From positions 1-64,000 of the forward strand of contig JALCQR010000012.1 in the NCBI GenBank assembly GCA_022651385.1: a DNA stretch of 64,000 nt. The letters are read 5' to 3'. The translations under genes were made by a program, and so were the position numbers. Under the pieces are notes generated by a model, which was not told the DNA's origin, made no database searches, and worked only from the letters and a program-made list of their open reading frames with translations. The stretch comes from Clostridia bacterium. Its GTDB lineage: Bacteria > Bacillota > Clostridia > Lachnospirales > Anaerotignaceae. Below are positions 25,788 to 35,249 of this stretch, piece after piece (positions within the stretch are counted from its first letter, which is position 1; every line of letters begins with the position of its first letter).

Positions 25788-26049
25788 GTAAACACACATA
25801 ATCCTAACCATTTATGGCAGGTTATTCTTGTTGGGATTTGTGGTATATCTGGGATGAATAATAGAGGGCTGGCATTATGCTTGTCCTCATGTTTTTATAT
25901 AATTAGATTTATTAGTAAGACGTATTATAAAAATGAAAGTATGTTATATACAAGTTTTTTGTGTCGACGGTTAGAATAAAATCTTCACTGCACTTATAAC
26001 CCATAATATAATCAACATTAGTAGAAAAATACAAACGAGGTAATGGGAA

Positions 26050-26661
26050 ATGCTTTGGCTATTATCAATATTAATAGATGTTGTTTCAGCATCTATTATT
26101 TGTGTTCCGGTAATAGTAATTATGCAAAATACACTATTCGAAGGAACATCCTTAAAACGAAGAGTTGTGACTATTCTTTTTGTTGCCTATTTTTCAGCTG
26201 TGTTATCAATAGTAGGCATTCCAAGCATAAATGCTTTAACAATTGATTTGTCCATAAATATTATACCGATTGTTGATATGATAAATGGTCTAAAAACGAC
26301 TGTGCTAAACATCATTCTATTTATCCCACTGGGTTTTCTGTTGCCATTGATTTGGCATAACTTTCGCTCTGCAAAAAACACTATTCTTTTTGGATTTGGA
26401 TTATCTTTGATTATAGAAATATCACAAATCTTCACATATAGAGCTACCGATATTGACGATTTGATAACTAATACGGCTGGAACTTTATTAGGATACCTAA
26501 TAGCAGGGTTTGTCAATGACAAATGGTCGAATAACTTCTATTTGACAGATGAGACACAAGGCAATAAGGAACTCATGTGTATTTGTGGGATAACATTTCT
26601 TGTAATGTTCTTGATTGCACCATTTATTTCTGGAGCATTATGGGAGATACTATTGAAATAA
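26050..26661 (+). CDS. VanZ-family membrane protein
   Basis: This 203-residue protein has five or six membrane segments and the VanZ-like core: NIIPIVD, then ILFIPLGFLLPLIW, FGLSLIIEISQ and DIDDLITNTAGTLLGY. VanZ itself gives low-level teicoplanin resistance; most family members have no known role. GAGGT precedes the ATG at 26050; an overlapping frame starting at 26043 is not coding. The preceding 260 bases hold no other gene. It stands alone, with a terminator behind it. Confidence 0.85.
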   Translation: MLWLLSILIDVVSASIICVPVIVIMQNTLFEGTSLKRRVVTILFVAYFSAVLSIVGIPSINALTIDLSINIIPIVDMINGLKTTVLNIILFIPLGFLLPLIWHNFRSAKNTILFGFGLSLIIEISQIFTYRATDIDDLITNTAGTLLGYLIAGFVNDKWSNNFYLTDETQGNKELMCICGITFLVMFLIAPFISGALWEILLK

Positions 26662-26733
26662 CAATTTGGGAATAATAGGCATGACAGAATTTAACGTTGC
26701 TAATATTATATAAGCTGTATTTTTGATGGTAAT

Positions 26734-26760
26734 AGGCCAAAGAAAATATGGCTTTTTTTT
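26734..26760 (+). terminator. Terminator downstream of the vanZ-like gene
   Basis: AGGCCA pairs with TGGCTT around a nine-base loop and runs into eight Ts. The rest of the gap to 27058 is AT-rich with no gene; a TTGACA near 26910 lacks a good -10. Confidence 0.55.
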
Positions 26761-27058
26761 ATATCAAAAATAATGTTAGAAGTTTGCAGGAATAAAAAGG
26801 TGATGTATTTTATGCATTTTGAGGAGATATTTAGTGAGAAAAAATACTGAGATTACAGCAAAAAATTTATTTAAAAAGCCTACTGATAAATAAGGTTTCT
26901 TGTTATGTGGTGTTTGACAGCCCAGAAATAATATGTTAACCTAAAATATATGTGTGCCTTTTATGTTACACTTTAACTAAAATTATACGTAATTGATAAG
27001 GGAGCACATTAATTATGCGCATAAATATTAATAAATCGAAAGGAAGGGATGTATAAAA

Positions 27059-28615
27059 TTGAAAAAAAGGATTGGTAAATATGTAACATCAGTATTTTGG
27101 ATTTCAATATGCATGGTTATTATTGTTGTATTTTTGGGAATTAATTTTTCATCAGAATTTCAGTCAGTAACAGAACAAGTAAGAAACTTCATCAGCAACT
27201 ATTTGGGATGGTACTATCTGCTTTTAGTAACCGGTATAGTATTCTTTTGTTTATTTGTCATAATTAATCCGGTAGGTCAGATACGGTTAGGAGATCCGGA
27301 TTCCAAACCTGAGTATTCTAAAATTTCGTGGATTTCTATGTTGTTTTCGGCTGGCATGGGAATTGGCCTTGTATTTTGGGGAGCAGCAGAACCGTTATCC
27401 CACTATGCTGTTTCAGCGCCACATGGTCAAATTGCTACTCAAGAAGCGTTAGCAGATGCTTTCAAATATACTTTTTTTCATTGGGGAATTCATGCGTGGG
27501 CAGTTTATGCTGTGGTTGCATTAGCATTAGCATACTTTAAATTTAGAAAAAAAGAGAAATCGTTAATATCAGTTACCTTAAAACCTATTTTGGGACAAAA
27601 CACAGATGGATTATTGGGTAAAATAATAGATAGTATTACCGTTTTTGCTACAGTTGTAGGTGTGGCAACGACCTTAGGATTTGGTGCTGTACAGATTAAC
27701 GGTGGTTTGAGATATTTATTTGGTGTTCCAAAGAATATATATGTTCAGATAATAATTATCACTGTTACAACGATATTATTTATAATGTCAGCTTTATCTG
27801 GTATAGGAAAAGGCGTGAAAATCTTATCTAATATTAATGCTATCCTGGCAATTGGATTGTTATCCATAGCAATAATAGTAGGGCCTACCATATCAATTAT
27901 GAATACTTTTGTGGATACATTAGGCGGGTATCTGCAAGACTTTTTTAGGCTGAGTTTCAGAACTGGTGCATTCAATACAGAGCAGCAGACTTGGATTAAA
28001 TCTTGGACAATATTTTATTGGGCTTGGTGGATTTCTTGGTCTCCATTTGTGGGTGTCTTTATTGCCAGAATTTCCAAGGGCCGTACAATTCGTGAATTTT
28101 TGACGAATGTTTTGCTGATTCCTACTATATTTTGTTTTTTATGGTTTTCCACATTTGGAATATTGTCAACAAATGCACAAAGCCAAGGTGCAGAGTTAAC
28201 AAAGCTAGCTACGGAGGAAGTTTTGTTTGGTACTTTTAATTACTATCCATTTGGAATGGTACTTTCAATTATAGCAATAATTTTAGTTTTCACTTTTTTT
28301 ATTACATCAGCGGATTCTGCAACATTTGTACTTGGAATGCTGTCTGAAGATGGCAGTTTAAATCCACACAGTAAAGTAAAGATTGTATGGGGAATATTAA
28401 TTTCTACAATTTCAGTAGTATTATTAATGTCTGGTGGCTTAAAAGCGCTACAAAACATTTTAATTATTGTCGCATTACCTTTTTCTATAATCATCCTGCT
28501 TATGGCAGTCTCTTTATACATTGAATTACGTCATGAAAAAAAAGAAATGGGATTGTATATTAAACCAGAGAATTATCCTTCAAAAGATGAACCATTTAAG
28601 TCTTATGAAGATTAA
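27059..28615 (+). CDS. BCCT-family betaine/carnitine/choline transporter
   Basis: This 518-residue protein has twelve membrane helices. The family signatures are clear: SAGMGIGLVFWGAAEPL, the Trp-rich segment FYWAWWISWSPFVGVFIARISKGR, and TSADSATFVLGML. Members import quaternary ammonium osmolytes with Na+ or H+, or exchange carnitine-type substrates. Which substrate is used here cannot be read. The start is TTG at 27059 with AGGAAGGGA nine bases upstream; no in-frame ATG has a better site. It stands alone between a terminator and a long AT-rich hairpin. In gut Clostridia such proteins feed osmoprotection or trimethylamine metabolism, but no such enzymes are nearby. Confidence 0.92.
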   Translation: MKKRIGKYVTSVFWISICMVIIVVFLGINFSSEFQSVTEQVRNFISNYLGWYYLLLVTGIVFFCLFVIINPVGQIRLGDPDSKPEYSKISWISMLFSAGMGIGLVFWGAAEPLSHYAVSAPHGQIATQEALADAFKYTFFHWGIHAWAVYAVVALALAYFKFRKKEKSLISVTLKPILGQNTDGLLGKIIDSITVFATVVGVATTLGFGAVQINGGLRYLFGVPKNIYVQIIIITVTTILFIMSALSGIGKGVKILSNINAILAIGLLSIAIIVGPTISIMNTFVDTLGGYLQDFFRLSFRTGAFNTEQQTWIKSWTIFYWAWWISWSPFVGVFIARISKGRTIREFLTNVLLIPTIFCFLWFSTFGILSTNAQSQGAELTKLATEEVLFGTFNYYPFGMVLSIIAIILVFTFFITSADSATFVLGMLSEDGSLNPHSKVKIVWGILISTISVVLLMSGGLKALQNILIIVALPFSIIILLMAVSLYIELRHEKKEMGLYIKPENYPSKDEPFKSYED

Positions 28616-28712
28616 ATATATAACTGGCATGTTATTCAATTTTAGTTCAAAAATAATCATTATAAAGAATTAAAAATTCGAATTTCTCAAATATTTATTA
28701 TCATATATAAGC

Positions 28713-28750
28713 ATTTATTTTGCAGAATTTATTTTTTCTGCAAAATAAAT
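28713..28750. terminator. Long AT-rich hairpin after the BCCT gene
   Basis: A perfect 15-bp inverted repeat (28713-28727 and 28736-28750) with an eight-base T-rich loop, TTTTGCAGAA against TTCTGCAAAA at its core. It lies about 100 bases past the stop. AT-rich flanks make it usable in both directions. Confidence 0.6.
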
Positions 28751-28789
28751 ATTTTATTCAAAAAAAGTAAAAATTTAGTTAATTCATGA

Positions 28790-28818
28790 TTGCTTAAATT
28801 TCACTTTAGGTGTACAAT
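28790..28818 (+). promoter_or_regulatory. Promoter of the MATE transporter gene
   Basis: TTGCTT, a 17-base spacer and TACAAT lie 38 bases upstream of the start. Confidence 0.55.
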
Positions 28819-28856
28819 ACCACCATGATTTTTTTAAGAGAAGAGTGGATTAAGTA

Positions 28857-30227
28857 ATGAAAGAGAAATCGCATGAAATAGATATGTGTTCATGCCCGCT
28901 TTTTAGCGGAATACTGCTGTTTGTAATACCTCTGATGTTTTCAAATATTTTGCAGCTCTTTTTTAATGCTGCAGATGTTATAGTTGTTGGGCGTTTTGTT
29001 GGAAAAGAGTCGCTTGCTGCTGTAGGCTCAACAACTTCAATAGTGTTTTTAATGATTAATCTCTTTATAGGATTTTCAATTGGAACAAATGTAATAACGG
29101 CAAGATACATAGGTGAAAAAAACAACGACGCTATATATAGGTCAATACATACTTCTGTTGCAATTAGCATTACAAGCGGCCTTATTTTAGCTTTTGTCGG
29201 TGTTTTGCTTGCCAGAAAAATATTAATTTGGATGGGCTCGCCTGGAGATGTTATAGACAAGGCAGAAATTTATCTTAAAATCTATTTTTGCGGGATGCCA
29301 GTTATTATGCTTTATAATTTTTCGGCGGCTGTGCTCAGAGCTTTTGGTGACACTAAAAGACCGCTTTATTATCTTACTCTTGCCGGAATTATAAATGTAA
29401 TACTAAATCTGTTTTTTGTTATTTATCTTAATATGGACACGGCAGGCGTTGCACTTGCTACTGTAATATCGCAGTTTGTATCGGCAATTCTTACAGTAAG
29501 ATGTCTTGCTAAGCTTGAAGAAAAATATAGACTTAGAATCAAAAAAATAAGATTTTATAAAACAGAATTGTTAAATATAATGAAAGTAGGACTTCCGGCA
29601 GGACTCCAAAATGTAATGTTTTCAATATCAAATGTTATTATACAAAGCTCAATAAACAGTTTCGGTTCATCAGTAATTGCTGCAAGTGCCGCTTCAGCAA
29701 GTATTGAGAACTTTACATATACTGCTATGAATTCATTTCAATTTGCTTCAATGAGTTTTGTTAGCCAAAATTTTGGTGCCAAAAACTTTATTAGAGCAAA
29801 AAAAGCTATTTTTACATGTGCTTTTTTGGTTATTGCGGTTGGTTTAGTTATGGGATTTTCTACTATTTTTTTCGGAAAAAGCATTTTATCCATATACTCA
29901 AATCAGCAGGATGTTATTGAAATAGCATTGGAACGTTTAAAAATAATGTGTCCATTTTACTTTACATGCGGACTGATGGATACATTTGCAGGAGGAACAC
30001 GCTCTCTTGGCTATTCGTTTATGGCAATGGTAGTAGCACTTGTATTTATATGCGGCTTAAGAATAGTTTGGATATATACGATTTTTATTAAAATACATAC
30101 TTTAACCATGCTTTTTGCTTCATACCCTATTTCGTGGATTGCAGGAATGGCATTCCAGCTTTTGTGTTTGGTTATTGTTTTTAAAAAGGTTAAAAGAGCA
30201 ACACTGCAAAATGCCGAAAAATGTTGA
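28857..30227 (+). CDS. MATE-family multidrug efflux protein
   Basis: This 456-residue protein has twelve membrane helices in two bundles of six. The first helix region, LLFVIPLMFSNILQLFFNAADVIVVGRFVG, and the inner repeat VGLPAGLQNVMFSISNVIIQ are typical of the MATE family (NorM/DinF-like group). It exports cationic drugs or metabolites by Na+ or H+ antiport. Length is normal. Promoter hexamers lie just upstream and a separate promoter follows for ddl, so it is probably a single-gene unit. Substrate unknown. Confidence 0.9.
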   Translation: MKEKSHEIDMCSCPLFSGILLFVIPLMFSNILQLFFNAADVIVVGRFVGKESLAAVGSTTSIVFLMINLFIGFSIGTNVITARYIGEKNNDAIYRSIHTSVAISITSGLILAFVGVLLARKILIWMGSPGDVIDKAEIYLKIYFCGMPVIMLYNFSAAVLRAFGDTKRPLYYLTLAGIINVILNLFFVIYLNMDTAGVALATVISQFVSAILTVRCLAKLEEKYRLRIKKIRFYKTELLNIMKVGLPAGLQNVMFSISNVIIQSSINSFGSSVIAASAASASIENFTYTAMNSFQFASMSFVSQNFGAKNFIRAKKAIFTCAFLVIAVGLVMGFSTIFFGKSILSIYSNQQDVIEIALERLKIMCPFYFTCGLMDTFAGGTRSLGYSFMAMVVALVFICGLRIVWIYTIFIKIHTLTMLFASYPISWIAGMAFQLLCLVIVFKKVKRATLQNAEKC

Positions 30228-30271
30228 ATTATATAAGATTTCTGATTTTTATAACCTTTTTAAGTTCTGTA

Positions 30272-30300
30272 TTGTCATTCTTTAGCAAAATGAATATAAT
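30272..30300 (+). promoter_or_regulatory. Promoter of ddl-murI
   Basis: TTGTCA, a 17-base spacer and a consensus TATAAT lie 46 bases upstream of the ddl start. Confidence 0.7.
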
Positions 30301-30346
30301 AGTAATATTGACGGGTAAATTGCCCAAAAAGAAAGAGGGATAAACT

Positions 30347-31405
30347 TTGAATAAGAAAACTATTGTTGTTCTATTTGGTGGTCAAAGCTCAGAGCATGAA
30401 GTGTCAAGAGTTTCTGCTTCAACTATAATTTCAAATTTAAGTCAATCGAAATATTACGTTCTTCCTGTAGGCATTACAAAAGAGGGTAAATGGATGCTTT
30501 ACAGTGGTCCTGTTGATAATATAAAAAACGGTGATTGGGAAAAATATGGTATACCTACGGTATTAAGTCCAGACTCAACTCAAAAAGGACTAATTAAAAT
30601 AGTCGGCAATCAGGCAAAAATAATACCTGTCGATGTTGTTTTTCCAGTGCTTCATGGGAAATGGGGAGAAGACGGTACGGTACAGGGATTGCTTGAGCTT
30701 GCAAAAATTCCTTATGTTGGCTGTGGTGTGCTAAGTTCAGCGATTTCAATGGATAAGGTTTTTACAAAAATTGTAGCTAAGAATGCTAAAATTAATCAGG
30801 CAAATTTTGTGGTTGTACACAAAGATGAAATTAACAAAAAAAGTATTCTGAATAAAATTAACAAAAAACTCGGATTTCCTTGTTTTATAAAGCCTTCAAA
30901 TGCTGGTTCTTCCGTAGGAATTACAAAGGCACATAACATGGATGAATTGAAAAAGGGACTTGGCATAGCAGCAGTACATGACAGAAAAATTCTTGTTGAA
31001 GAATGTATTGTAGGACATGAAATTGAATGCGGTGTTCTTGGAAACGGAAATGATATAAGTGCCTCAACGGTTGGCGAGATTAAAGCGGCTGCTGAGTTTT
31101 ACGATTATGATGCAAAATACAATAATGCTCAGTCGGAAACGGTGGTTCCTGCCGACCTTGACGAAGACACAATTAATGCTGTAAGAAAAGAAGCTATAAA
31201 AGTTTTTAAAGCAGTTGACGGTGCCGGCCTTGCAAGGATTGACTTTTTCCTTGAAAAAGACACGAACAAGATTGTGTTTAATGAGCTTAATACCATGCCT
31301 GGCTTTACATCTATAAGCATGTATCCTAAACTTTGGAAATGTGTTGGAAAACCGATAGATAAGCTTCTTGATGAATTAATTGAGCTTGCTTACTGCGGCA
31401 AATAA
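30347..31405 (+). CDS. ddl: D-alanine--D-alanine ligase
   Basis: This 352-residue ATP-grasp enzyme joins two D-alanines with ATP to make the terminal dipeptide of peptidoglycan precursors. Seen are LFGGQSSEHEVS at the N-terminus, HGKWGEDGTVQGLLE, KPSNAGSSVGI (ATP-binding loop), YDYDAKY (omega-loop) and FNELNTMPGFT with metal ligands. The YDYDAKY form is that of ordinary D-Ala-D-Ala ligases rather than D-Ser or D-Lac ligases. The start is TTG at 30347 after AGAGGG. It is followed after 13 bases by murI, so both D-amino acid steps of wall synthesis are co-expressed. Confidence 0.93.
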   Translation: MNKKTIVVLFGGQSSEHEVSRVSASTIISNLSQSKYYVLPVGITKEGKWMLYSGPVDNIKNGDWEKYGIPTVLSPDSTQKGLIKIVGNQAKIIPVDVVFPVLHGKWGEDGTVQGLLELAKIPYVGCGVLSSAISMDKVFTKIVAKNAKINQANFVVVHKDEINKKSILNKINKKLGFPCFIKPSNAGSSVGITKAHNMDELKKGLGIAAVHDRKILVEECIVGHEIECGVLGNGNDISASTVGEIKAAAEFYDYDAKYNNAQSETVVPADLDEDTINAVRKEAIKVFKAVDGAGLARIDFFLEKDTNKIVFNELNTMPGFTSISMYPKLWKCVGKPIDKLLDELIELAYCGK

Positions 31406-31418
31406 CGGAGGCATAGCT

Positions 31419-32222
31419 ATGGATAACAGACCAATCGGAATATTTGATTCAGGTGTTGGAGGCCTTACAGTTGCAAGCAGAGTAATGAGCCAGCTTCCAA
31501 ATGAGAAAATTGTATATTTCGGAGATACGGCACGAGTTCCATATGGCAGTAAATCAAAAGAGACAGTTACAAAATTCGCAAAACAGGATGTTCGTTTCCT
31601 TTTGAGCAAGAATGTGAAGGCTATAATAATAGCGTGTAATACAGTAAGTTCAAACAGTCTTGAAGAATTAAAAAAAATGTTTGCTATACCGATTTTCGGT
31701 GTTGTAAGACCAGGAGCGAAAGAGGCTGCAAAAATTACTAAAAACAGTAAAATAGGCGTAATTGCAACAAGTGCAACTGTAAGAAGCGACGCATATAAAA
31801 AAGAAATACTTAAAATAAAGCCAAATGCTGAGGTATTTTCGAAGGCTTGCCCTTTGTTTGTGCCTTTGGCTGAAGAAGGCTGGGCCGATGAAGAAATAAC
31901 GAGGCTTACAGCGGAAAAATATATTTCGGAGCTTCTGGAAAAGGGAATAGATACTATGGTTATGGGATGTACACATTATCCTCTTTTGAAAAACTGTATA
32001 AAAAAAGTTGTTGGTGATAAAATCGTGCTTGTGGACCCGGCATATGAAACGTCTTTAGTGGCAAAACAATATCTTACAAAAAATGATATGCTTAGAGATT
32101 CTCAAAAGGAGCCAAAACATGAATTTTATGTAAGTGACACAACTGAAACTTTTGATAAAATATGTTATGAGGCTCTGCACAAAAAATATGAAACAAAAGA
32201 AATTAACATTGAAAGTTTTTAA
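31419..32222 (+). CDS. murI: Glutamate racemase
   Basis: This 267-residue enzyme converts L-Glu to D-Glu for peptidoglycan. Motifs: IGIFDSGVGGLTV, YFGDTARVPYG, the catalytic IACNTVSS (first Cys) and MGCTHYPLL (second Cys). The start at 31419 follows CGGAGG, six bases upstream; the open frame reaches back into ddl but the family N-terminus begins here. A terminator lies directly after the stop, closing a ddl-murI operon. Confidence 0.95.
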   Translation: MDNRPIGIFDSGVGGLTVASRVMSQLPNEKIVYFGDTARVPYGSKSKETVTKFAKQDVRFLLSKNVKAIIIACNTVSSNSLEELKKMFAIPIFGVVRPGAKEAAKITKNSKIGVIATSATVRSDAYKKEILKIKPNAEVFSKACPLFVPLAEEGWADEEITRLTAEKYISELLEKGIDTMVMGCTHYPLLKNCIKKVVGDKIVLVDPAYETSLVAKQYLTKNDMLRDSQKEPKHEFYVSDTTETFDKICYEALHKKYETKEINIESF

Positions 32223-32229
32223 ATTTACG

Positions 32230-32259
32230 GCTGTCACATATAAGTGGCAGCTTATTTTT
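32230..32259 (+). terminator. Terminator of ddl-murI
   Basis: GCTGTCAC pairs with GTGGCAGC (one T-G pair) around a six-base loop, followed by TTATTTTTA. Confidence 0.75.
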
Positions 32260-32281
32260 AGTTTATAATTAGGTGATAAAA

Positions 32282-32971
32282 ATGGTTTATGGAATAATAA
32301 AAAAAGCTGTGTTTATAGATAGACCGAATCGTTTTATTGCACATGTTTTGTTAGACGGGAAAGAGGAAACGGTACATGTAAAAAACACAGGAAGATGCAG
32401 AGAACTTCTTATAAACGGAACAACTGTTTTGCTTGAGAAAAGTGAAAACCCAAAAAGAAAAACCAAATATTCATTAGTTGCCGTTTATAAAGGTGATATG
32501 CTTATAAACATGGATTCACAAATTCCAAATGATGTAGCAGAAGAAGGTATAATGAAGGGTATTGTTACTAAAATAGGTATGCCCGACTTGGTTAAAAGAG
32601 AAGTGCCCTTTTCAAAATCACGGTTTGACATATATTTTGAAAAAGATGACATAAAGGGCTTCATAGAAGTTAAAGGGGTTACCCTTGAAAAAAACGGAAC
32701 GGCAATGTTTCCGGACGCTCCTACTCTTAGGGGGCTTAAGCATGTAAATGAGCTAATAAAGGCAAAGGAAGAGGGGTATTATGCAGCGCTTTTATTTGTG
32801 ATACAGTTTGAAGACGCATCTGTGTTTAGGCCAAATGAGGATACGGACCCGGAGTTTGCTGAGGCTTTAAGAAATGCCAAAAAAGCGGGTGTTAATATAA
32901 TAGCTTATAAATGCAAGGTTAAGGAAAATGAAATTATACTGGATAAGGAAGTAGAAGTTTGCTTATACTGA
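32282..32971 (+). CDS. sfsA: SfsA family protein
   Basis: This 229-residue protein matches SfsA: RPNRFIAHVLLDG and HVKNTGRCRELL at the N-terminus, then RFDIYFE, GFIEVKGVTLE and MFPDAPTLRGLKHVNEL. SfsA was named for sugar fermentation stimulation in E. coli; its C-terminal half has a PD-(D/E)XK-like nuclease fold (visible here as DIYF...EVKG), and its N-terminal half an OB-like fold. The molecular role is not settled. The ATG at 32282 has AGGTGAT upstream and is preferred over the GTG at 32273. Confidence 0.9.
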   Translation: MVYGIIKKAVFIDRPNRFIAHVLLDGKEETVHVKNTGRCRELLINGTTVLLEKSENPKRKTKYSLVAVYKGDMLINMDSQIPNDVAEEGIMKGIVTKIGMPDLVKREVPFSKSRFDIYFEKDDIKGFIEVKGVTLEKNGTAMFPDAPTLRGLKHVNELIKAKEEGYYAALLFVIQFEDASVFRPNEDTDPEFAEALRNAKKAGVNIIAYKCKVKENEIILDKEVEVCLY

Positions 32972-33092
32972 CGTTTTATAAGGTAGCCATTTGCAGCAAA
33001 TTATATATTGTCTCCTTTTTATATCTATGTTCAGAATAGAATTTCATCAAAACACATAGATTAATATTGATAAATCCAAATGGAGAGTTAAT

Positions 33093-34274
33093 ATGAAAGC
33101 TCATAAAATAATTTTGACTACTATATTGGCTTTGGTGCTTATTATTCATCCCGTACCATCGTTTGCGGAAGATAATGAGGATAATACTAATGATACGCTA
33201 AACATATCATCCCAAAGTGCTGTGCTTATGGAACAGTCCACAGGCAAGGTGCTCTATGAAAAGAACAGCCATGAGAGTCTGCCTCCAGCAAGTATTACGA
33301 AAATAATGACGCTTTTACTTATATATGAGGCGCAAAAGGCAGGTAAATTTTCGTGGGATGACATGGTTACAGTAAGTGAACATGCTGCTTCAATGGGTGG
33401 AAGCCAAGTGTTTCTTGAACCAAATGAACAGCAGACTGCGGCAACTATGACAAAATGTATAGCCATTGCGTCTGCAAATGATGCAGCGGTTGCTATGGCT
33501 GAGTTTATAGGCGGCAGTGAAGAAGGATTTGTAAAAATGATGAATGATAAGGCTGCCGAGCTTGGTATGAAAGATACGACATTTAAAAATGCATGCGGTC
33601 TTGATACAGACGGCCATGTGTCAAGTGCATATGACATTGCACTGATGAGCAGGGAACTTATGAAAAACTTTCCTGAAATTCAGAAATATACGACAACTTG
33701 GATGGATACAATAACACACAAGACATCCAAAGGTGAATCGGAATTCGGGCTTACAAATACGAATAAACTTATAAAATGGTACAGCGGTGCTACTGGACTT
33801 AAAACAGGCTCAACGGGAAAAGCAAAATATTGTCTTTCCGGAACAGCTCAAAAGGACGGTATGAATTTAATTGCTGTTGTTATGGCAGCGCCAGACAACA
33901 AATCAAGATTTCAAGAGGTAATGAAAATGCTAAACTACGGTTTTGCAGGATATGAGGTTAAAAACGTTGCCAAAAAAGGCGGGGATGCCGGAGATATTAC
34001 AGTAACAAAAGGAAAATTGGAAAAAGTACCTATTGAAACAGCCGATGACGTATCAGTGCTTATGAAAAAGGGAAGCGATAAGAAAATAACAGAAGACCGA
34101 TATATCAAAGACAGTCTTCAGGCACCTTTTAATAAGGGAGAAAATGCCGGTGAAGTGGTCTACATGCTTGACGGCAAAGAAGTGGGACGAACAGAAATAG
34201 TGACGTCCGAAGGTGTTGAAAAAGCCGGATATACATATAATTTGGGACGGATACTTAAAAAGTGGGCTGCTTAA
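33093..34274 (+). CDS. D-alanyl-D-alanine carboxypeptidase (PBP5/DacF type)
   Basis: This 393-residue low-molecular-weight penicillin-binding protein removes the terminal D-Ala from pentapeptide stems. A signal peptide ends near residue 26 (LIIHPVPSFA). The three active-site motifs are intact: S67-I-T-K70, S127-A-N129 and K237-T-G239. A C-terminal beta-rich domain (about 275-370) and an amphipathic tail anchor it at the membrane. GGAGAG precedes the ATG. It is a target for beta-lactams. A long hairpin follows. Sporulation or vegetative role cannot be decided from the sequence. Confidence 0.93.
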   Translation: MKAHKIILTTILALVLIIHPVPSFAEDNEDNTNDTLNISSQSAVLMEQSTGKVLYEKNSHESLPPASITKIMTLLLIYEAQKAGKFSWDDMVTVSEHAASMGGSQVFLEPNEQQTAATMTKCIAIASANDAAVAMAEFIGGSEEGFVKMMNDKAAELGMKDTTFKNACGLDTDGHVSSAYDIALMSRELMKNFPEIQKYTTTWMDTITHKTSKGESEFGLTNTNKLIKWYSGATGLKTGSTGKAKYCLSGTAQKDGMNLIAVVMAAPDNKSRFQEVMKMLNYGFAGYEVKNVAKKGGDAGDITVTKGKLEKVPIETADDVSVLMKKGSDKKITEDRYIKDSLQAPFNKGENAGEVVYMLDGKEVGRTEIVTSEGVEKAGYTYNLGRILKKWAA

Positions 34275-34410
34275 TATTTTTAGAAGATTTTTCTTTATGA
34301 TTTATATTATGTGCTCTTAATGGCTGAGTACACATTTTAATATTTTAAGATATTAATAATAAAAAATAACACAGAAAAAATGTAAATATTTTAGTTTTGA
34401 GATTTAAAAA

Positions 34411-34443
34411 GTGCAGAGAAAAAAATTTTCTCTGCACTTAGTT
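34411..34443. terminator. Hairpin terminator after the carboxypeptidase gene
   Basis: GTGCAGAGAAAA (34411-34422) pairs perfectly with TTTTCTCTGCAC (34426-34437); AT-rich sequence follows on both sides. Confidence 0.6.
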
Positions 34444-34452
34444 TAAAAACAC

Positions 34453-34481
34453 TTGATTATTTTAATTTGTCATGGTATTAT
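34453..34481 (+). promoter_or_regulatory. tRNA-Thr promoter
   Basis: TTGATT, a 17-base spacer and TATTAT lie 24 bases upstream of the tRNA. Confidence 0.6.
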
Positions 34482-34504
34482 TATTACTGCTGAATTTCAT
34501 TTGC

Positions 34505-34577
34505 GCTAAAGTGGCTCAGTTGGTAGAGCAGCTGATTCGTAATCAGCAGGTCGTGGGTTCGAGTCCCATCTTTAGCT
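34505..34577 (+). tRNA. tRNA-Thr (anticodon CGT)
   Basis: Cloverleaf of 73 nt. GCTAAAG pairs with CTTTAGC, the anticodon stem GCTGA/TCAGC has loop TTCGTAA and anticodon CGT, and the T arm is GTGGG TTCGAGT CCCAT. No CCA is encoded. Confidence 0.95.
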
Positions 34578-35066
34578 TAACTGCCCCATATATTTTGGGG
34601 CTTTTTTAAATAGAAGAACTGCAATAATTTTTTCTGTTTTATCTCCAAGCATTTCCATTTTTAATGCCGTCTCTCCTGCACACAATGACACGGCACTGAA
34701 AATATGTTCTTCATCTGATATTGCAGCTGCAATTCCAGATGTCATACCTAAAGCGGTATAAAGTTCATCTTTCTTTAATTCTTCAATATTTTCTGCCTGT
34801 ATTTCATTTGTATTTGATATACCTATTAATATAGCAATGTCACAGCGTGAAAGCATATCGGATTCGTATTTTACATTCGAAAAACCTACACAAAGATTAT
34901 TTTCCGACATTGTGACGGCAATTTTTTCTTTATCATCATTTGTTACTAATGCTGATGAGATTTTATATTTGCTGAACATGTACTCAGTTTTTTTTACTGC
35001 TGTGCAAATTTTTTCTGCAACTGTGAAAACATGATTTTTTTCGGCTTGCATACCTCTTAAAAACAT
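34572..35066 (-). CDS. Hypothetical protein convergent with tRNA-Thr
   Basis: A 164-residue frame with no domain I recognise. Features: an N-terminal helical part, an alternating beta segment AILIGISN near 75-85, and a Gly/Ala-rich GMTSGIAAAISDEEH near 107-121. AAGGGCG lies upstream of the ATG at 35066. The stop codon lies inside the last six bases of the tRNA-Thr gene on the other strand, and the tRNA terminator falls within the coding region. That is unusual, and either the 3' end is recent or the gene is marginal. Codon use looks like the neighbouring chromosome. Confidence 0.5.
   Translation of the reverse strand: MFLRGMQAEKNHVFTVAEKICTAVKKTEYMFSKYKISSALVTNDDKEKIAVTMSENNLCVGFSNVKYESDMLSRCDIAILIGISNTNEIQAENIEELKKDELYTALGMTSGIAAAISDEEHIFSAVSLCAGETALKMEMLGDKTEKIIAVLLFKKAPKYMGQLS
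34583..34607. terminator. Terminator after tRNA-Thr
   Basis: GCCCCA pairs with TGGGGC around seven bases, then six Ts follow. It lies inside the 3' end of the convergent gene on the minus strand. Confidence 0.85.
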
Positions 35067-35184
35067 AAATACGCCCTTGTTTGATATGGTTACTTATATA
35101 TTTACGTGCATATATTAAAATATATTCATAAATATTTTTTTAACAAAAATGTATGTTTTTGATGAAATTACAACTGTTTAGTCA

Positions 35185-35212
35185 TTGACTTTTTTTTTTG
35201 GTGTTCTATAAT
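35185..35212 (+). promoter_or_regulatory. Promoter of the GntR-family gene
   Basis: TTGACT, a 16-base T-rich spacer and TATAAT lie 38 bases upstream of the start. Confidence 0.65.
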
Positions 35213-35249
35213 AAAAGATGGGAAATAATTAAGATAACGGGGGAAAACA

